DNA of 54,676 nucleotides from Photorhabdus heterorhabditis. Its GTDB lineage: Bacteria > Pseudomonadota > Gammaproteobacteria > Enterobacterales > Enterobacteriaceae. Of this stretch, positions 1 through 8,798 are shown piece by piece. A program made the translations under genes and the position numbers. Position 1 is the first letter of the stretch. Every line of letters starts with the position of its first letter. The DNA is taken from NCBI RefSeq assembly GCF_018448905.1, contig NZ_RCWA01000032.1, forward strand, positions 1-54,676, read 5' to 3'. Under the pieces are notes generated by a model, which was not told where the DNA came from, ran no database searches, and saw only the letters and a list, made by a program, of their open reading frames with translations.

Positions 1-2
1 TA

Positions 3-122
3 TGCCTGGCGGCGATAGCGCGGTGGTCCCACCTGACCCCATGCCGAACTCAGCAGTGAAACGCCGTAGCGCCGATGGTAGTGTGGGGTCTCCCCATGCG
101 AGAGTAGGACACTGCCAGGCTT
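3..122 (+). rRNA. rrf: 5S ribosomal RNA
   Basis: This is a complete 5S rRNA of 120 nt. Its two ends pair (TGCCTGGC at the start, GCCAGGC near the end), and the interior is nearly identical to the E. coli 5S, including the GGTCCCACCTGACCCCATGC loop region. It marks the 3' end of an rRNA operon whose 16S and 23S genes lie left of the window. A terminator follows directly. Confidence 0.97.
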
Positions 123-134
123 TAAATCCGGTGA

Positions 135-165
135 ACCCCCTCAGCGTAAGCTGGGGGTGTTTGCG
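135..165 (+). terminator. Rho-independent terminator of the rRNA operon
   Basis: A GC-rich stem (CCCCTCAGC pairing with GCTGGGGG, loop GTAA) is followed by a T-rich tail (TGTTTGCGTTT). It sits 13 nt after the 5S gene. Confidence 0.8.
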
Positions 166-636
166 TTTGGGGGTCAGAGACGCGATGACATGTCGGCTCG
201 CCTGGGGTATCCTGCGCGGTTGAGCCGGTTTGAAGGCATTCATGCAGTCAAACATTCGGATAATTGCCTGCACAATCGCTCATGGGACGGCTCCCAGTGG
301 GTAAAGTCTGTATGCGCTAGGTAACCGGCTGATGTGGATGTGGAAACTCGCTTAGCGGTTTTGGGTTTTCATCCGATGGCGGCTTTTTAAGAGTCCGGCA
401 GCTTATCTGCCTGTGAATCATTAAAACCGGTTATAGTCATAGCCGGCCCGAAAAATAACTGAAACCCGGTTTCTTCAGGCTGATAGACAATGGCGAATGC
501 TAAAGCTAGCCCGTTATTATGGCTTACTATTGCATTAAGAGTTTTAAAAATTACGGATTAGTTATATCCTTATCTTATGTCTACGAATTATTCTTTTAAG
601 TTGATGCTAGAGGCAATAGATCTGAGCATCTAGAAA
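166..636. other. Intergenic stretch after the rRNA operon
   Basis: No convincing gene was found. On the minus strand an open frame runs from about 547 to 388 without a stop and ends in residues DSQADKLPDS, but it has no start codon, no ribosome-binding site and no family I recognise. A 13-bp palindrome (GAAACC-C-GGTTTC) lies near 461-473. The stretch could hold a decayed gene 3' end. Confidence 0.4.
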
Positions 637-2220
637 TCACTTACCTGAAGCTTTGATATCTTTTTCGTCGGGGAGATTGCTGTATTGCATCAGGTTTTTA
701 TTGCCATCTATTACCATTAATTCTTTTGACGGTTTAAAACAGTTGCTTAATGGAGAGCGGCAGTGTTCTGGAGATTTATGGTGAATACCTAGCCAGTCAC
801 TAATAAGGTAATAATTATCTGAAGTTGAGAAGTGGGTGTTTATCACGCCGGTGTGGCGATATTGTGGATTAACATTATTGTTATACCAGATAAATAGAGG
901 GATATTATAAGCATCTTTTCGTGGATTACTGACACCATGATGATAACGAATATTGCCATCTTTATCTAAACGTTGTAATCCATGATCTGAAAAATAGAGA
1001 ATAGATGCTTTATTTCCTTTGATTTTGTTAATTATTTTTCTTATTAACTGATCTGTATAAGCTATTGAGCTATCATAGCAGTTGTCATCCTCATTTGAGG
1101 AGAAGGAAATTAGTTTATTGTCTGGAAATCGGTTACAGGATGGTTCATGACTGCCGTAGATATGCATGATGATAAGTTTTTTACCTTTCTGTTCTAGTGT
1201 GTCATCTAAATAGGGTAGTAACTCTTCATCATATCCAATATATTTATTCCATTTTTGATTATCAGACATATTAGAAATAGCTGTGATCAGACTGTTACTT
1301 TTCCCGGCTTTCCCTTGGTTACTTATCCAGATTGTTTTAAATCTGGCATCTTTAGCTAATGATATAATATTGTCGGCATAGTGCGTTTTATTTCTAAGCT
1401 GATATAAGGTGATGTTAGAAAGTGAAATAGGTACGGATAATATAGTCACTGGTGCTGGAGAAATAGCTTGATTAAATATCAGCATATTTTCTCGCATCAT
1501 GTCCAACGTTGGTGTTGTAGTTTTATCATAACCGTACAGGGACATATGGTCTCTTCTTGCTGATTCTCCTATCAGTAATATATAAAGATCAATATCCTTG
1601 TCTTCTTGTATATAATTGAAATTTACTCTAACAGATCCGATTTTCCTGATTTGTTGATTTTCGTATATTGCCCTTACCATTGCTGATGAGTTATAGAATG
1701 GTGTTCCCATTAAAAAGTGTTCTGACAAAATAATTTTCCCGGAATGTTTTTTTCCTGAAATATAATAATCAATAGGTACTAATAGGCAGGCAAAGAACAA
1801 AGCCCATACACTGGATTTAAGTAATCGGTTATCTATATTTTTTGAGAGCCATCGAATAGATAAGAAATATATTAACAGCATGAAAATAAAGAAGAATACA
1901 TAGTATTTATTGTAAGACAACATACCTACAGCTTCATTGCTATTCGTATTGATAAAAGTATTTGCAATAGTTGAGGAAAAACTTATCTGGTGTTCGTTGG
2001 AGAAAAAAAATGATGTGGATGTATTGATCGACCATAATAAAGAGGTAAGTACAACTAAAGGTTTAAAATATTTTAAATGATAGAAAAAAGCGTTAGTACC
2101 TGCTAGCAAGAAACCCAATAATACTATTTTTAACTTATACTCATTAGTCATATTGCCAATGAAAATTATTGGCAATATAGCGAGGACGAAGACAATAAGA
2201 ATAGACCATTTATTTCGCAT
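637..2220 (-). CDS. Sulfatase-fold phosphoethanolamine transferase, OpgE/EptA-type
   Basis: This inner-membrane enzyme probably moves phosphoethanolamine from phosphatidylethanolamine onto a periplasmic acceptor (lipid A, core LPS or osmoregulated glucans). The 527-residue protein has about five N-terminal membrane segments within residues 5-155, then a periplasmic sulfatase-type domain. The catalytic motif is GESARRDHMSLYGY, with the nucleophile position at Ser220 where EptA has Thr. FSDHGLQR and HHGVSNPR are the later metal-ligand regions. Length and motifs (GES, SNQGQ/SNQGK, GSH, YFSDHG) resemble E. coli OpgE (YbiP) more than EptA. The acceptor cannot be told from sequence. The gene stands alone downstream of actP. 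Confidence 0.8.
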   Translation of the reverse strand: MRNKWSILIVFVLAILPIIFIGNMTNEYKLKIVLLGFLLAGTNAFFYHLKYFKPLVVLTSLLWSINTSTSFFFSNEHQISFSSTIANTFINTNSNEAVGMLSYNKYYVFFFIFMLLIYFLSIRWLSKNIDNRLLKSSVWALFFACLLVPIDYYISGKKHSGKIILSEHFLMGTPFYNSSAMVRAIYENQQIRKIGSVRVNFNYIQEDKDIDLYILLIGESARRDHMSLYGYDKTTTPTLDMMRENMLIFNQAISPAPVTILSVPISLSNITLYQLRNKTHYADNIISLAKDARFKTIWISNQGKAGKSNSLITAISNMSDNQKWNKYIGYDEELLPYLDDTLEQKGKKLIIMHIYGSHEPSCNRFPDNKLISFSSNEDDNCYDSSIAYTDQLIRKIINKIKGNKASILYFSDHGLQRLDKDGNIRYHHGVSNPRKDAYNIPLFIWYNNNVNPQYRHTGVINTHFSTSDNYYLISDWLGIHHKSPEHCRSPLSNCFKPSKELMVIDGNKNLMQYSNLPDEKDIKASGK

Positions 2221-2330
2221 ATTGGTTAATAATGTTAGGTAGCGAATTGAAATAAAAAGTTAATCATTAACCTAAGAATAAAACAAGAGCTTAATTTGTG
2301 AAATAGCTCTGAATTTGGAATGCTTCTTAA

Positions 2331-2362
2331 TAAAACAACCTCTCCCGAAGGAGAGGTTGGGT
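2331..2362 (-). terminator. Terminator of the acs-yjcH-actP operon
   Basis: Read on the minus strand, the stem CAACCTCTCC pairs with GGAGAGGTTG around a TTCG tetraloop and is followed by TTTTATT. It lies 12-40 nt past the actP stop, an excellent rho-independent terminator. Confidence 0.9.
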
Positions 2363-2373
2363 ATAAAATCGTA

Positions 2374-4023
2374 TTAGTGTGTTTTTCCTTGAGCGATACC
2401 AAGCCCTGTTTGTGATCGAATAAACTGATTTCTAAATTGTTCTCTTTCTTGTATACCTTGTAGTGAATTATCGGTAATGGAAAATAGCCATGAACCAGTG
2501 AAAGCGACAATCATTGAGAATAGTGCTGGATACTCGTAAGGATAAATTGGTTTTTCATGGCCGAGAATGCTAACCCAAATTGTTGGACCGAGAATCATCA
2601 GAACCACAGCTGTGATTAACCCAAGCCACCCTCCGGTTAATGCACCTCGGGTTGTAAGTTTACGCCAGTACATAGACAACAGAATGATTGGAAAATTACA
2701 GCTTGCAGCAATAGAAAATGCCAATCCAACCATGAAGGCGATGTTCTGATTCTCAAATAAAATACCTAATCCGATTGCGACAAACCCAAGTATCACAACA
2801 GTAATTTTTGATACATTTAATTCATCTCGTTCATTGACTTTACCGTGTTTAATGACATTTGCGTACAAGTCATGTGATACAGCTGATGCACCAGCCAGTG
2901 TCAGACCAGCTACAACGGCTAGAATAGTGGCAAAAGCTACTGCGGAGATAAAGCCAAGGAATAAATTACCTCCAACTGCACTAGCAAGGTGAACTGCCGC
3001 CATGTTAGTACCACCGATAAGAGCACCTGTGGCATCTTTGAATGAAAGGTTTGGGCTAACGAGTAAAATAGCGCCGAAGCCGATGATAAAAGTCAGAATG
3101 TAAAAATAGCCTATGAAACCAGTAGCATAAAAAACACTTTTCCGTGCTTCTTTGGCATCATTTACGGTAAAGAAGCGCATAATAATATGAGGTAAGCCAG
3201 CAGTACCAAACATCAACGCAAGGCCCAGAGAGAGTGCAGAGATCGGATCAGAAACTAATCCTCCAGGACTCATGATAGCTTCTCCCTTTGAATGAACGGC
3301 AACAGCTTCTTTGAACAGTGTGTTGAAATTGAAGTTGACTGCTTTCATGACCATAAGAGCCATAAAGGTGGCGCCAGCCAGCAATAGAATGGCTTTGATA
3401 ATTTGCACCCAAGTAGTAGCCAACATTCCGCCAAACAGAACATAAAACACCATTAGGATGCCAACCAATACGACTGCAATGTGGTAATCCAGACCAAAAA
3501 GTAATTCGATAAGCTTACCTGCTCCAACCATTTGAGCGATAAGATAAAGAGCAACAACAACCAGTGAGCCAATTGCAGATAATGTACGGATTGGACGTTG
3601 CTGTAACCGGTAAGAAGCAACATCTGCAAAAGTATAACGTCCAAGGTTTCTTAATCGCTCGGCAATCAGAAACAGAATAATGGGCCAGCCAATCAGGAAG
3701 CCTATAGAGTAAATCAGTCCATCGTAACCAGATGTATAGACTAGGGCGGAAATTCCAAGGAATGATGCTGCGGACATAAAATCACCTGCAATTGCCATTC
3801 CGTTTTGGAATCCAGTAATACGTCCGCCTGCGGTGTAATAATCGGTGCGGGAGCGTGTTCTTTTTGAAGCCCAGTAAGTGATATAGAGTGTGAAGCCAAC
3901 GAACAGGATGAACATAATAATGGCTTGAATGTTGACCGGTTGCCTTTCTACGTTCCCAGAGATTGCGTTGGCCCAAGTGAGATTAGAAAATAGTAGTATG
4001 ACTATCAGCAAAAATTTTTTCAT
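2374..4023 (-). CDS. actP: Acetate/cation symporter ActP
   Basis: ActP is a sodium:solute symporter (SSS/SLC5 family) that takes up acetate and glycolate. The protein is 549 residues, the same length as the E. coli enzyme. It starts with a cleavable-looking signal ([20 protein letters not shown]) and has about 13 membrane segments. Family-typical stretches include [22 protein letters not shown] near residue 60 and [23 protein letters not shown] near residue 365. Its start overlaps the yjcH stop by 4 nt, so the two genes are translationally coupled. It is third in the acs-yjcH-actP operon, which suggests a role in acetate scavenging. Confidence 0.97.
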   Translation of the reverse strand: MKKFLLIVILLFSNLTWANAISGNVERQPVNIQAIIMFILFVGFTLYITYWASKRTRSRTDYYTAGGRITGFQNGMAIAGDFMSAASFLGISALVYTSGYDGLIYSIGFLIGWPIILFLIAERLRNLGRYTFADVASYRLQQRPIRTLSAIGSLVVVALYLIAQMVGAGKLIELLFGLDYHIAVVLVGILMVFYVLFGGMLATTWVQIIKAILLLAGATFMALMVMKAVNFNFNTLFKEAVAVHSKGEAIMSPGGLVSDPISALSLGLALMFGTAGLPHIIMRFFTVNDAKEARKSVFYATGFIGYFYILTFIIGFGAILLVSPNLSFKDATGALIGGTNMAAVHLASAVGGNLFLGFISAVAFATILAVVAGLTLAGASAVSHDLYANVIKHGKVNERDELNVSKITVVILGFVAIGLGILFENQNIAFMVGLAFSIAASCNFPIILLSMYWRKLTTRGALTGGWLGLITAVVLMILGPTIWVSILGHEKPIYPYEYPALFSMIVAFTGSWLFSITDNSLQGIQEREQFRNQFIRSQTGLGIAQGKTH

Positions 4024-4331
4024 TTTTTTACCTCACTGAGAATTTGTGAGGTAAGGGAATCAAACTCACTATTAGCTCTGATTACATATAGGCCGGTTAA
4101 GATGAATGAAATAACAATTAAGCCAATGCCAACTGGTATCCCACGGGTAATATGGGAGCCTGTGTAAAGGGGAGTACCTAGCCATTCGGGTGCAAATGCA
4201 ATGATGAAAATAAAGCTGACATACAGAACCAATGTAATTATTGATAGCAACCATGCAAAACGGCCTCGTTTTTTAACTAATTCTTTGAAACGAGGGTTAT
4301 TTTCAATCCCTTGGTAAATGGCGTCATTCAT
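4020..4331 (-). CDS. yjcH: DUF485 inner-membrane protein YjcH
   Basis: This 103-residue protein has two membrane helices (residues about 25-48 and 61-86) and the family signature [20 protein letters not shown] near the N terminus. It belongs to DUF485, always found beside acetate permeases. Its exact job is unknown; a subunit or assembly role for ActP is often proposed. It lies between acs (65 nt upstream) and actP (overlapping). Confidence 0.95.
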   Translation of the reverse strand: MNDAIYQGIENNPRFKELVKKRGRFAWLLSIITLVLYVSFIFIIAFAPEWLGTPLYTGSHITRGIPVGIGLIVISFILTGLYVIRANSEFDSLTSQILSEVKK

Positions 4332-4371
4332 TAGAGTATATCCTCTTATATTTATTATATTAATTGATTAC

Positions 4372-4389
4372 TGCCGCCTTGTGGCGGCA
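4372..4389 (-). other. GC-rich hairpin between acs and yjcH
   Basis: TGCCGCC pairs with GGCGGCA around TTGT/ACAA, starting 8 nt past the acs stop. There is no T-run after it on the minus strand, so it looks like a processing or mRNA-stabilising hairpin rather than a full terminator. It could set acs above yjcH-actP in expression. Confidence 0.5.
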
Positions 4390-4396
4390 TTGTCTG

Positions 4397-6352
4397 TCAC
4401 GAAATACTCATTGTTTGTTTTTCTTCCAATAGTTTTTCTACTACTCCTGGATCTGCCAGTGTTGAAGTATCTCCCAAGTTACTAATATCGCCGGAGGCAA
4501 TTTTGCGCAGGATGCGGCGCATAATTTTTCCTGAACGAGTTTTTGGTAAGGAATCTGTCCAGTGCAGGATATCTGGTGTAGCGATTGGGCCGATTTCTTT
4601 ACGTACCCAATTACGGACTTCGGTATATAATTCTGGAGAAGGTTCCTCGCCGTGAATTAACGTGACGTAGGCATAAATTGCTTGCCCTTTGATGTTATGT
4701 GGGACACCTACGACAGCGGCTTCTGCAATTTTGGGATGAGAAACTAAAGCAGATTCAATTTCAGCAGTACCTAGACGATGACCAGAGATATTCAACACAT
4801 CATCAACACGGCCAGTGATCCAATAATAGCCATCTTCATCACGGCGTGCGCCATCACCACTAAAGTACATGCCCTTAAAGGTGGAAAAATAGGTTTGTTC
4901 GAAACGATCATGATCGCCGAACAGTGAACGTGCTTGTCCTGGCCAGGAATCAGTAATAACCAGATTTCCTTCACAAGCACCTTCTAATGGCTCACCAAGA
5001 TTGTCAACCAGTGCTGGTTGAACACCGAAAAAAGGTAAAGTTGCGGAACCTGCTTTTAGTTCGGTTGCTCCTGGTAGTGGCGTTATCATGAAGCCACCGG
5101 TTTCTGTCTGCCACCAGGTATCAACAATCGGGCATTTTTTATTACCAATTTTCTGGTAATACCATTCCCATGCTTCTGGGTTAATAGGTTCACCAACTGA
5201 TCCCATAATACGTAGGGAAGTACGTTTCGTTCCTTCAATGGCTTTATCTCCCTCTGCCATCAGGGCACGAATCGCTGTTGGCGCTGTATACAGGATATTA
5301 ACCTGATGTTTGTCAATAACCTGACTTAAACGGTTAGCTGAAGGATAGTTTGGTACACCTTCAAACATCAGAGTAATAGCACCACAGGAAAGTGGCCCAT
5401 AGAGAAGATAACTATGCCCAGTAACCCAACCGACATCTGCTGTGCACCAATAGATTTCACCCGGATGATAGTCAAATACATATTTAAATGTTAGGGATGC
5501 ATATACAAGGTAGCCCCCGGTCGTGTGCAACACGCCTTTAGGTTTACCTGTAGAGCCGGAGGTATAGAGAATAAATAGAGGGTCTTCTGCATTCATTTCT
5601 TCAACTGGACAGTCAGCACTAACGCCTGCTGTTAATTCGTGCCACCAAAGGTCTCGACCAGAATGCCAGTTACCAATATTTCCCGTGCGTTTGAAAACAA
5701 TCACATTGGATACATTGACAACAGCTGTGTTACTTAATGCATCATCAACATTCTTTTTTAGAGGAATGGCACGTCCTGCTCTCAAACCCTCATCGGCGGT
5801 AATGACCAGTTTGGTATTTGAATCAATAATACGTCCAGATACTGCATCAGGAGAAAAACCTGCGAAAATAACAGAGTGGATAGCACCAATACGGGCACAT
5901 GCCAACATAGCAACGGCAGCTTCTGGCACCATCGGCATATAAATAGCAACAACATCGCCTTTTTTAATACCTATATTTTTCAATGCATTAGAAAACTGGC
6001 ATACATCATGATGTAGTTCACGATAGGTTACAGTTTTGGATTCTGTTGGATCATCGCCTTCCCAAATAATAGCGGTTTGATCTCCACGCTCTTTTAAATG
6101 ACGATCGAGACAGTTTGCGCTTAGATTTAGTGTTCCATCTTCAAACCAGCGGATATTGATATGTCCGGGATCAAAAGAGGTATTCTTTACTTTGGTGTAG
6201 GGTTTAATCCAGTCAACGATTTTACCGTTTTCACCCCAGAACCTTTCGGGATCTTGCAGTGATAATTGGTAGTTTTGCTGATATTGTTGTTTATTCATCA
6301 GGGTATGTTCTGCAATGGTAGCAGGAATGGGATATTTCATTATTTGGGTCAT
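4397..6352 (-). CDS. acs: Acetyl-CoA synthetase (AMP-forming)
   Basis: The enzyme activates acetate with ATP and CoA to acetyl-CoA through an acetyl-AMP intermediate, in the cytoplasm. The protein is 651 residues (E. coli 652). It has the AMP-binding loop [12 protein letters not shown] (near residue 263), the WWQTETGG motif (near 413) and the C-terminal [15 protein letters not shown] motif, whose Lys is the usual acetylation-controlled catalytic residue. It is the first gene of the acs-yjcH-actP operon. Its promoter region is shared with divergent sodA. Confidence 0.98.
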   Translation of the reverse strand: MTQIMKYPIPATIAEHTLMNKQQYQQNYQLSLQDPERFWGENGKIVDWIKPYTKVKNTSFDPGHINIRWFEDGTLNLSANCLDRHLKERGDQTAIIWEGDDPTESKTVTYRELHHDVCQFSNALKNIGIKKGDVVAIYMPMVPEAAVAMLACARIGAIHSVIFAGFSPDAVSGRIIDSNTKLVITADEGLRAGRAIPLKKNVDDALSNTAVVNVSNVIVFKRTGNIGNWHSGRDLWWHELTAGVSADCPVEEMNAEDPLFILYTSGSTGKPKGVLHTTGGYLVYASLTFKYVFDYHPGEIYWCTADVGWVTGHSYLLYGPLSCGAITLMFEGVPNYPSANRLSQVIDKHQVNILYTAPTAIRALMAEGDKAIEGTKRTSLRIMGSVGEPINPEAWEWYYQKIGNKKCPIVDTWWQTETGGFMITPLPGATELKAGSATLPFFGVQPALVDNLGEPLEGACEGNLVITDSWPGQARSLFGDHDRFEQTYFSTFKGMYFSGDGARRDEDGYYWITGRVDDVLNISGHRLGTAEIESALVSHPKIAEAAVVGVPHNIKGQAIYAYVTLIHGEEPSPELYTEVRNWVRKEIGPIATPDILHWTDSLPKTRSGKIMRRILRKIASGDISNLGDTSTLADPGVVEKLLEEKQTMSIS

Positions 6353-6626
6353 ATTATATTCTCCTTGCGAATGTTAATATTATGTCAAAACAAAGTTAAC
6401 TAAAGTGTAAAGAGAATTTTTGTTTTTTTTTTGCGCGGAAGATCACGCAATAAAAAGAATATTTTTCACAATATTGTCATTTAGTGTGGCAGGTTTATTT
6501 AGGTTTAATCGCTAAGCAAAAATAGTAATTTAAAATCCTAATCCAATAATAATGTTAAATATAGATAAATTGGCTGATAAGTCACTGAAACACAGTTGCA
6601 TGATAAAACCATAGTGAGACTATGGT
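6353..6626. promoter_or_regulatory. Divergent acs/sodA control region with CRP-like site
   Basis: This gene-free spacer lies between acs (minus) and sodA (plus). At 6431-6450 the symmetric sequence TTGCGCGGAAGATCACGCAA keeps the GATCAC half of the CRP consensus and TTGCG/CGCAA outer symmetry. That would fit cAMP-CRP control of acs as in E. coli, but one half-site is poor, so the call is tentative. Confidence 0.35.
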
Positions 6627-6628
6627 TT

Positions 6629-6648
6629 TGATAATCATTTCCAATAAT
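6629..6648 (+). promoter_or_regulatory. Fur-box-like site upstream of sodA
   Basis: TGATAAT-C-ATTTCCA matches the 7-1-7 Fur motif (TGATAAT N ATTATCA) in all of the left half and 5 of 7 positions on the right. It lies about 80 nt before the sodA start. Known biology: sodA is Fur-repressed in E. coli. Confidence 0.6.
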
Positions 6649-6726
6649 ATTTAATTAACTATAATGATCATGTTGTTCACAGAGATGTGGACTTGGAATC
6701 ATTCTTATATGACTGGAGTACATGAT

Positions 6727-7353
6727 ATGAGCTATTCATTACCTTCTCTTCCTTATTCTTATGACGCTCTGGAACCTCATTTTGATAAGCAGACGATGGA
6801 AATTCATCATACCAAGCATCATCAGACTTACGTTAATAATACCAATAGTGCTCTGGAGGCTTTCCCTGAGCTAGCAAAGCTTGATATTGATGATTTGATC
6901 CAGCAATTAGATAAGATACCAGCGGATAAACGTACTTTTGTACGTAACAATGCTGGTGGTCATTCTAACCACAGTCTGTTTTGGAAGGGACTGAAATTAG
7001 AAACAACGCTGAAAGGCCCATTGAAAGAAGCTATTGAACGTGATTTCGGTAGTGTTGATGTTTTTAAAGAAAAATTTGAGCAGGCGGCAGCTACCCGTTT
7101 TGGTTCTGGTTGGGCGTGGCTGGTACTGAAAGATGATGGTAAACTGGCGGTTGTTTCTACTGCTAATCAAGACAGCCCATTAATGGGTGAAGCTATTTCT
7201 GGTGCATCTGGCTATCCGATTATTGGTCTGGATGTTTGGGAACATGCTTATTACTTGCAGTATCAAAACCGTCGTCCTGACTACATCAAAGCGTTCTGGC
7301 ATGTTGTTAACTGGGATGAAGCAGCAGACCGCTATCAGGCAAAAGTGAAATAA
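6727..7353 (+). CDS. sodA: Manganese superoxide dismutase
   Basis: SodA converts superoxide to oxygen and hydrogen peroxide in the cytoplasm. The 208-residue protein begins [20 protein letters not shown], closely matching E. coli SodA. Metal ligands sit in MEIHHTKHH (N-terminal His), NHSLFW (second His) and LDVWEHAYY (Asp and His). The start at 6727 is chosen because homologues begin there; an in-frame ATG at 6664 would add 21 unrelated residues. A Fur-like site lies upstream and a terminator downstream. Confidence 0.97.
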   Translation: MSYSLPSLPYSYDALEPHFDKQTMEIHHTKHHQTYVNNTNSALEAFPELAKLDIDDLIQQLDKIPADKRTFVRNNAGGHSNHSLFWKGLKLETTLKGPLKEAIERDFGSVDVFKEKFEQAAATRFGSGWAWLVLKDDGKLAVVSTANQDSPLMGEAISGASGYPIIGLDVWEHAYYLQYQNRRPDYIKAFWHVVNWDEAADRYQAKVK

Positions 7354-7381
7354 CTTTCTAACCCATTTTCTCTTTTCTGCT

Positions 7382-7413
7382 ATGCCGGCTGATATTACTG
7401 CCGGCATTTTTAT
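7382..7413 (+). terminator. Terminator after sodA
   Basis: The stem ATGCCGGC / GCCGGCAT with a 10-nt loop is followed by TTTTTATT, 29 nt past the sodA stop. Confidence 0.85.
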
Positions 7414-7472
7414 TGGCTAAGGTATTGGTTTATGATGATGCCGGGCTGATTTCAATTTAAGGAAAGTGAATT

Positions 7473-8144
7473 ATGCATTATCCGCAGGTATATACAGGCA
7501 AAATTGAAATATCAGAAAAACTGTCTGCCAGTGCAATTAACAAACGGATGGTTGATGGCCGCTTGCATCTGACTTGTCTCGGATTAGAAGGTGATGAACA
7601 GGCTGAAACTCGTTTCCACGGAGGCACTGATCGGGCGCTTTGTCATTATCCTCGAGAACACTATGATTTCTGGAAACGTCAATTTCCAGAGCAGGAAGAT
7701 TTTTTTATTGCGCCGGAATTTGGTGAAAATATTTCTACAATTGGGCTGACTGAAGAAAATGTTTGTATAGGTGATATTTTCAGTTGGGGAGAGGCAATGA
7801 TTCAGGTAACTCAGCCTCGTTCACCTTGTTATAAACTCAATTCTCATTCCGGTATCAGCAATTTTTCTGTCATTATGCAGGAGAGTGGCCGTTGTGGCTG
7901 GCTTTATAGAGTCATTGCTTCGGGAAATATCAGCCCGGATGAGCCTCTTGTTCTTGTTTCTCGTAATAGCGATGTTTCAGTTAAAGAAGCGATAGCTATT
8001 GCTTTTAATATGCCATTTGATGAAGAGCAGTATCGGCGTTTAATGAGCGCAGCCGCGCTTTCTGCCAGTTGGAGCTTTACTATGCAAAAAAGGGTAAGGT
8101 TTGGAAAGATTGAAGATTTTAATCGCAGGTTGTTTGGGAAATAA
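7473..8144 (+). CDS. yiiM: MOSC-domain protein YiiM (6-N-hydroxylaminopurine resistance type)
   Basis: This molybdenum-cofactor-dependent protein is linked in E. coli to reduction of N-hydroxylated bases. The 223-residue product has a MOSC domain at about residues 30-165, with the motifs GDEQAETRFHGGTDRALCHY, FGENI and the cofactor-binding Cys in QPRSPCYKL. A C-terminal 3-alpha domain (about 170-220) follows. The E. coli homologue is almost the same length. A good ribosome site (AAGGAAAG) precedes the ATG. It ends at a palindromic terminator that recurs at 11012. Confidence 0.93.
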   Translation: MHYPQVYTGKIEISEKLSASAINKRMVDGRLHLTCLGLEGDEQAETRFHGGTDRALCHYPREHYDFWKRQFPEQEDFFIAPEFGENISTIGLTEENVCIGDIFSWGEAMIQVTQPRSPCYKLNSHSGISNFSVIMQESGRCGWLYRVIASGNISPDEPLVLVSRNSDVSVKEAIAIAFNMPFDEEQYRRLMSAAALSASWSFTMQKRVRFGKIEDFNRRLFGK

Positions 8145-8146
8145 TA

Positions 8147-8174
8147 AAATGTGCACGTGGTAAACGTGCACATT
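8147..8174. repeat. 28-bp palindromic repeat, copy 1 (terminator-like)
   Basis: The 10-bp arms ATGTGCACGT / ACGTGCACAT surround the loop GGTAA, directly after yiiM. The same 28 bases occur at 11012-11039. The T-run is weak (CATTGATT), so termination strength is uncertain. Confidence 0.85.
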
Positions 8175-8398
8175 GATTGCTGACTTTTGGCATCTCGACT
8201 GTTACCACCAGATTTTCATCAATAAAAAAATTTGTACTGGCAGTTTTAAATACCTTTTCATCGAATTTTGTTACTACCAAATGGTTTAACTTTGTGATTT
8301 AGCGCTTTTTATTTATTTCACAGAGCCTGACTTGCTCAGGTTAGATCATGTGGACTATCGTTTTTCATGGTATTTAGAAGCAAGAGGGGAGGCTTGTC

Positions 8399-8431
8399 AT
8401 GAAAAAACAGGGTAAAAGCTTTAATCAATAA
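8399..8431 (+). CDS. Possible 10-residue leader peptide
   Basis: The ATG follows a strong Shine-Dalgarno (GAGGGGAGG, 6-nt spacing) and opens a frame coding MKKQGKSFNQ, then TAA. The ribosome site is better than that of many genes here, but so short an ORF can be chance. If real it would be a leader peptide or sRNA-encoded peptide 370 nt upstream of the autotransporter. Confidence 0.25.
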   Translation: MKKQGKSFNQ

Positions 8432-8608
8432 AGATAAAAATAAGTGATTAATGATTTTTTTATCAGGGGTATATTCACATAACAGGTGTAAAATCGTTAA
8501 TCGGGAAGTAAACATGTTCGTATTCTCTTAAATAATTCATTCGGTGTTTTCCCTCCCCGTATTTTTCGGGGCCGATTATTTAATCAGTTTACTACAAAGC
8601 GGAAATAT

Positions 8609-8628
8609 GCCTATCGATATCGATAGGC
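8609..8628. promoter_or_regulatory. Perfect 20-bp palindrome
   Basis: GCCTATCGATATCGATAGGC is fully self-complementary without a loop, as expected for a dimeric regulator's operator rather than a hairpin. It lies 170 nt upstream of the autotransporter start. No regulator is assigned. Confidence 0.5.
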
Positions 8629-8798
8629 TGATCGCCGGGATTAAGCTTTGATGAAGACTTATTTGCTGACCTCAGCGGCACAACAATGTGCCATTTGATG
8701 ACGGTGAACAGGGGTGAATGAAACATCAGAGCATTATCTGAAAGTTTCATACACCAGATTTGGTAATAACTCTTTAGATTCTATAGGGATGTAACTTT

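Larger units (their letters stand above)
8175..8798. other. Long intergenic region upstream of the autotransporter
   Basis: No full gene is visible in this 624-bp stretch. It holds a possible 10-codon leader ORF (8399-8431), a CCCCG/CGGGG hairpin near 8552-8568 without a proper T-run, a perfect 20-bp palindrome (8609-8628), and the autotransporter promoter area. It may be a regulatory leader or a scar of insertion. Confidence 0.5.

Noticed and set aside
2-223. 73-codon plus-strand frame at the left edge
   Set aside because: It reads straight through the 5S rRNA and its terminator.
388-547. Open minus-strand frame after the 5S gene, considered as a gene 3' end
   Set aside because: About 50 codons without a start or a recognised family; a stop-free run of this size is not rare.
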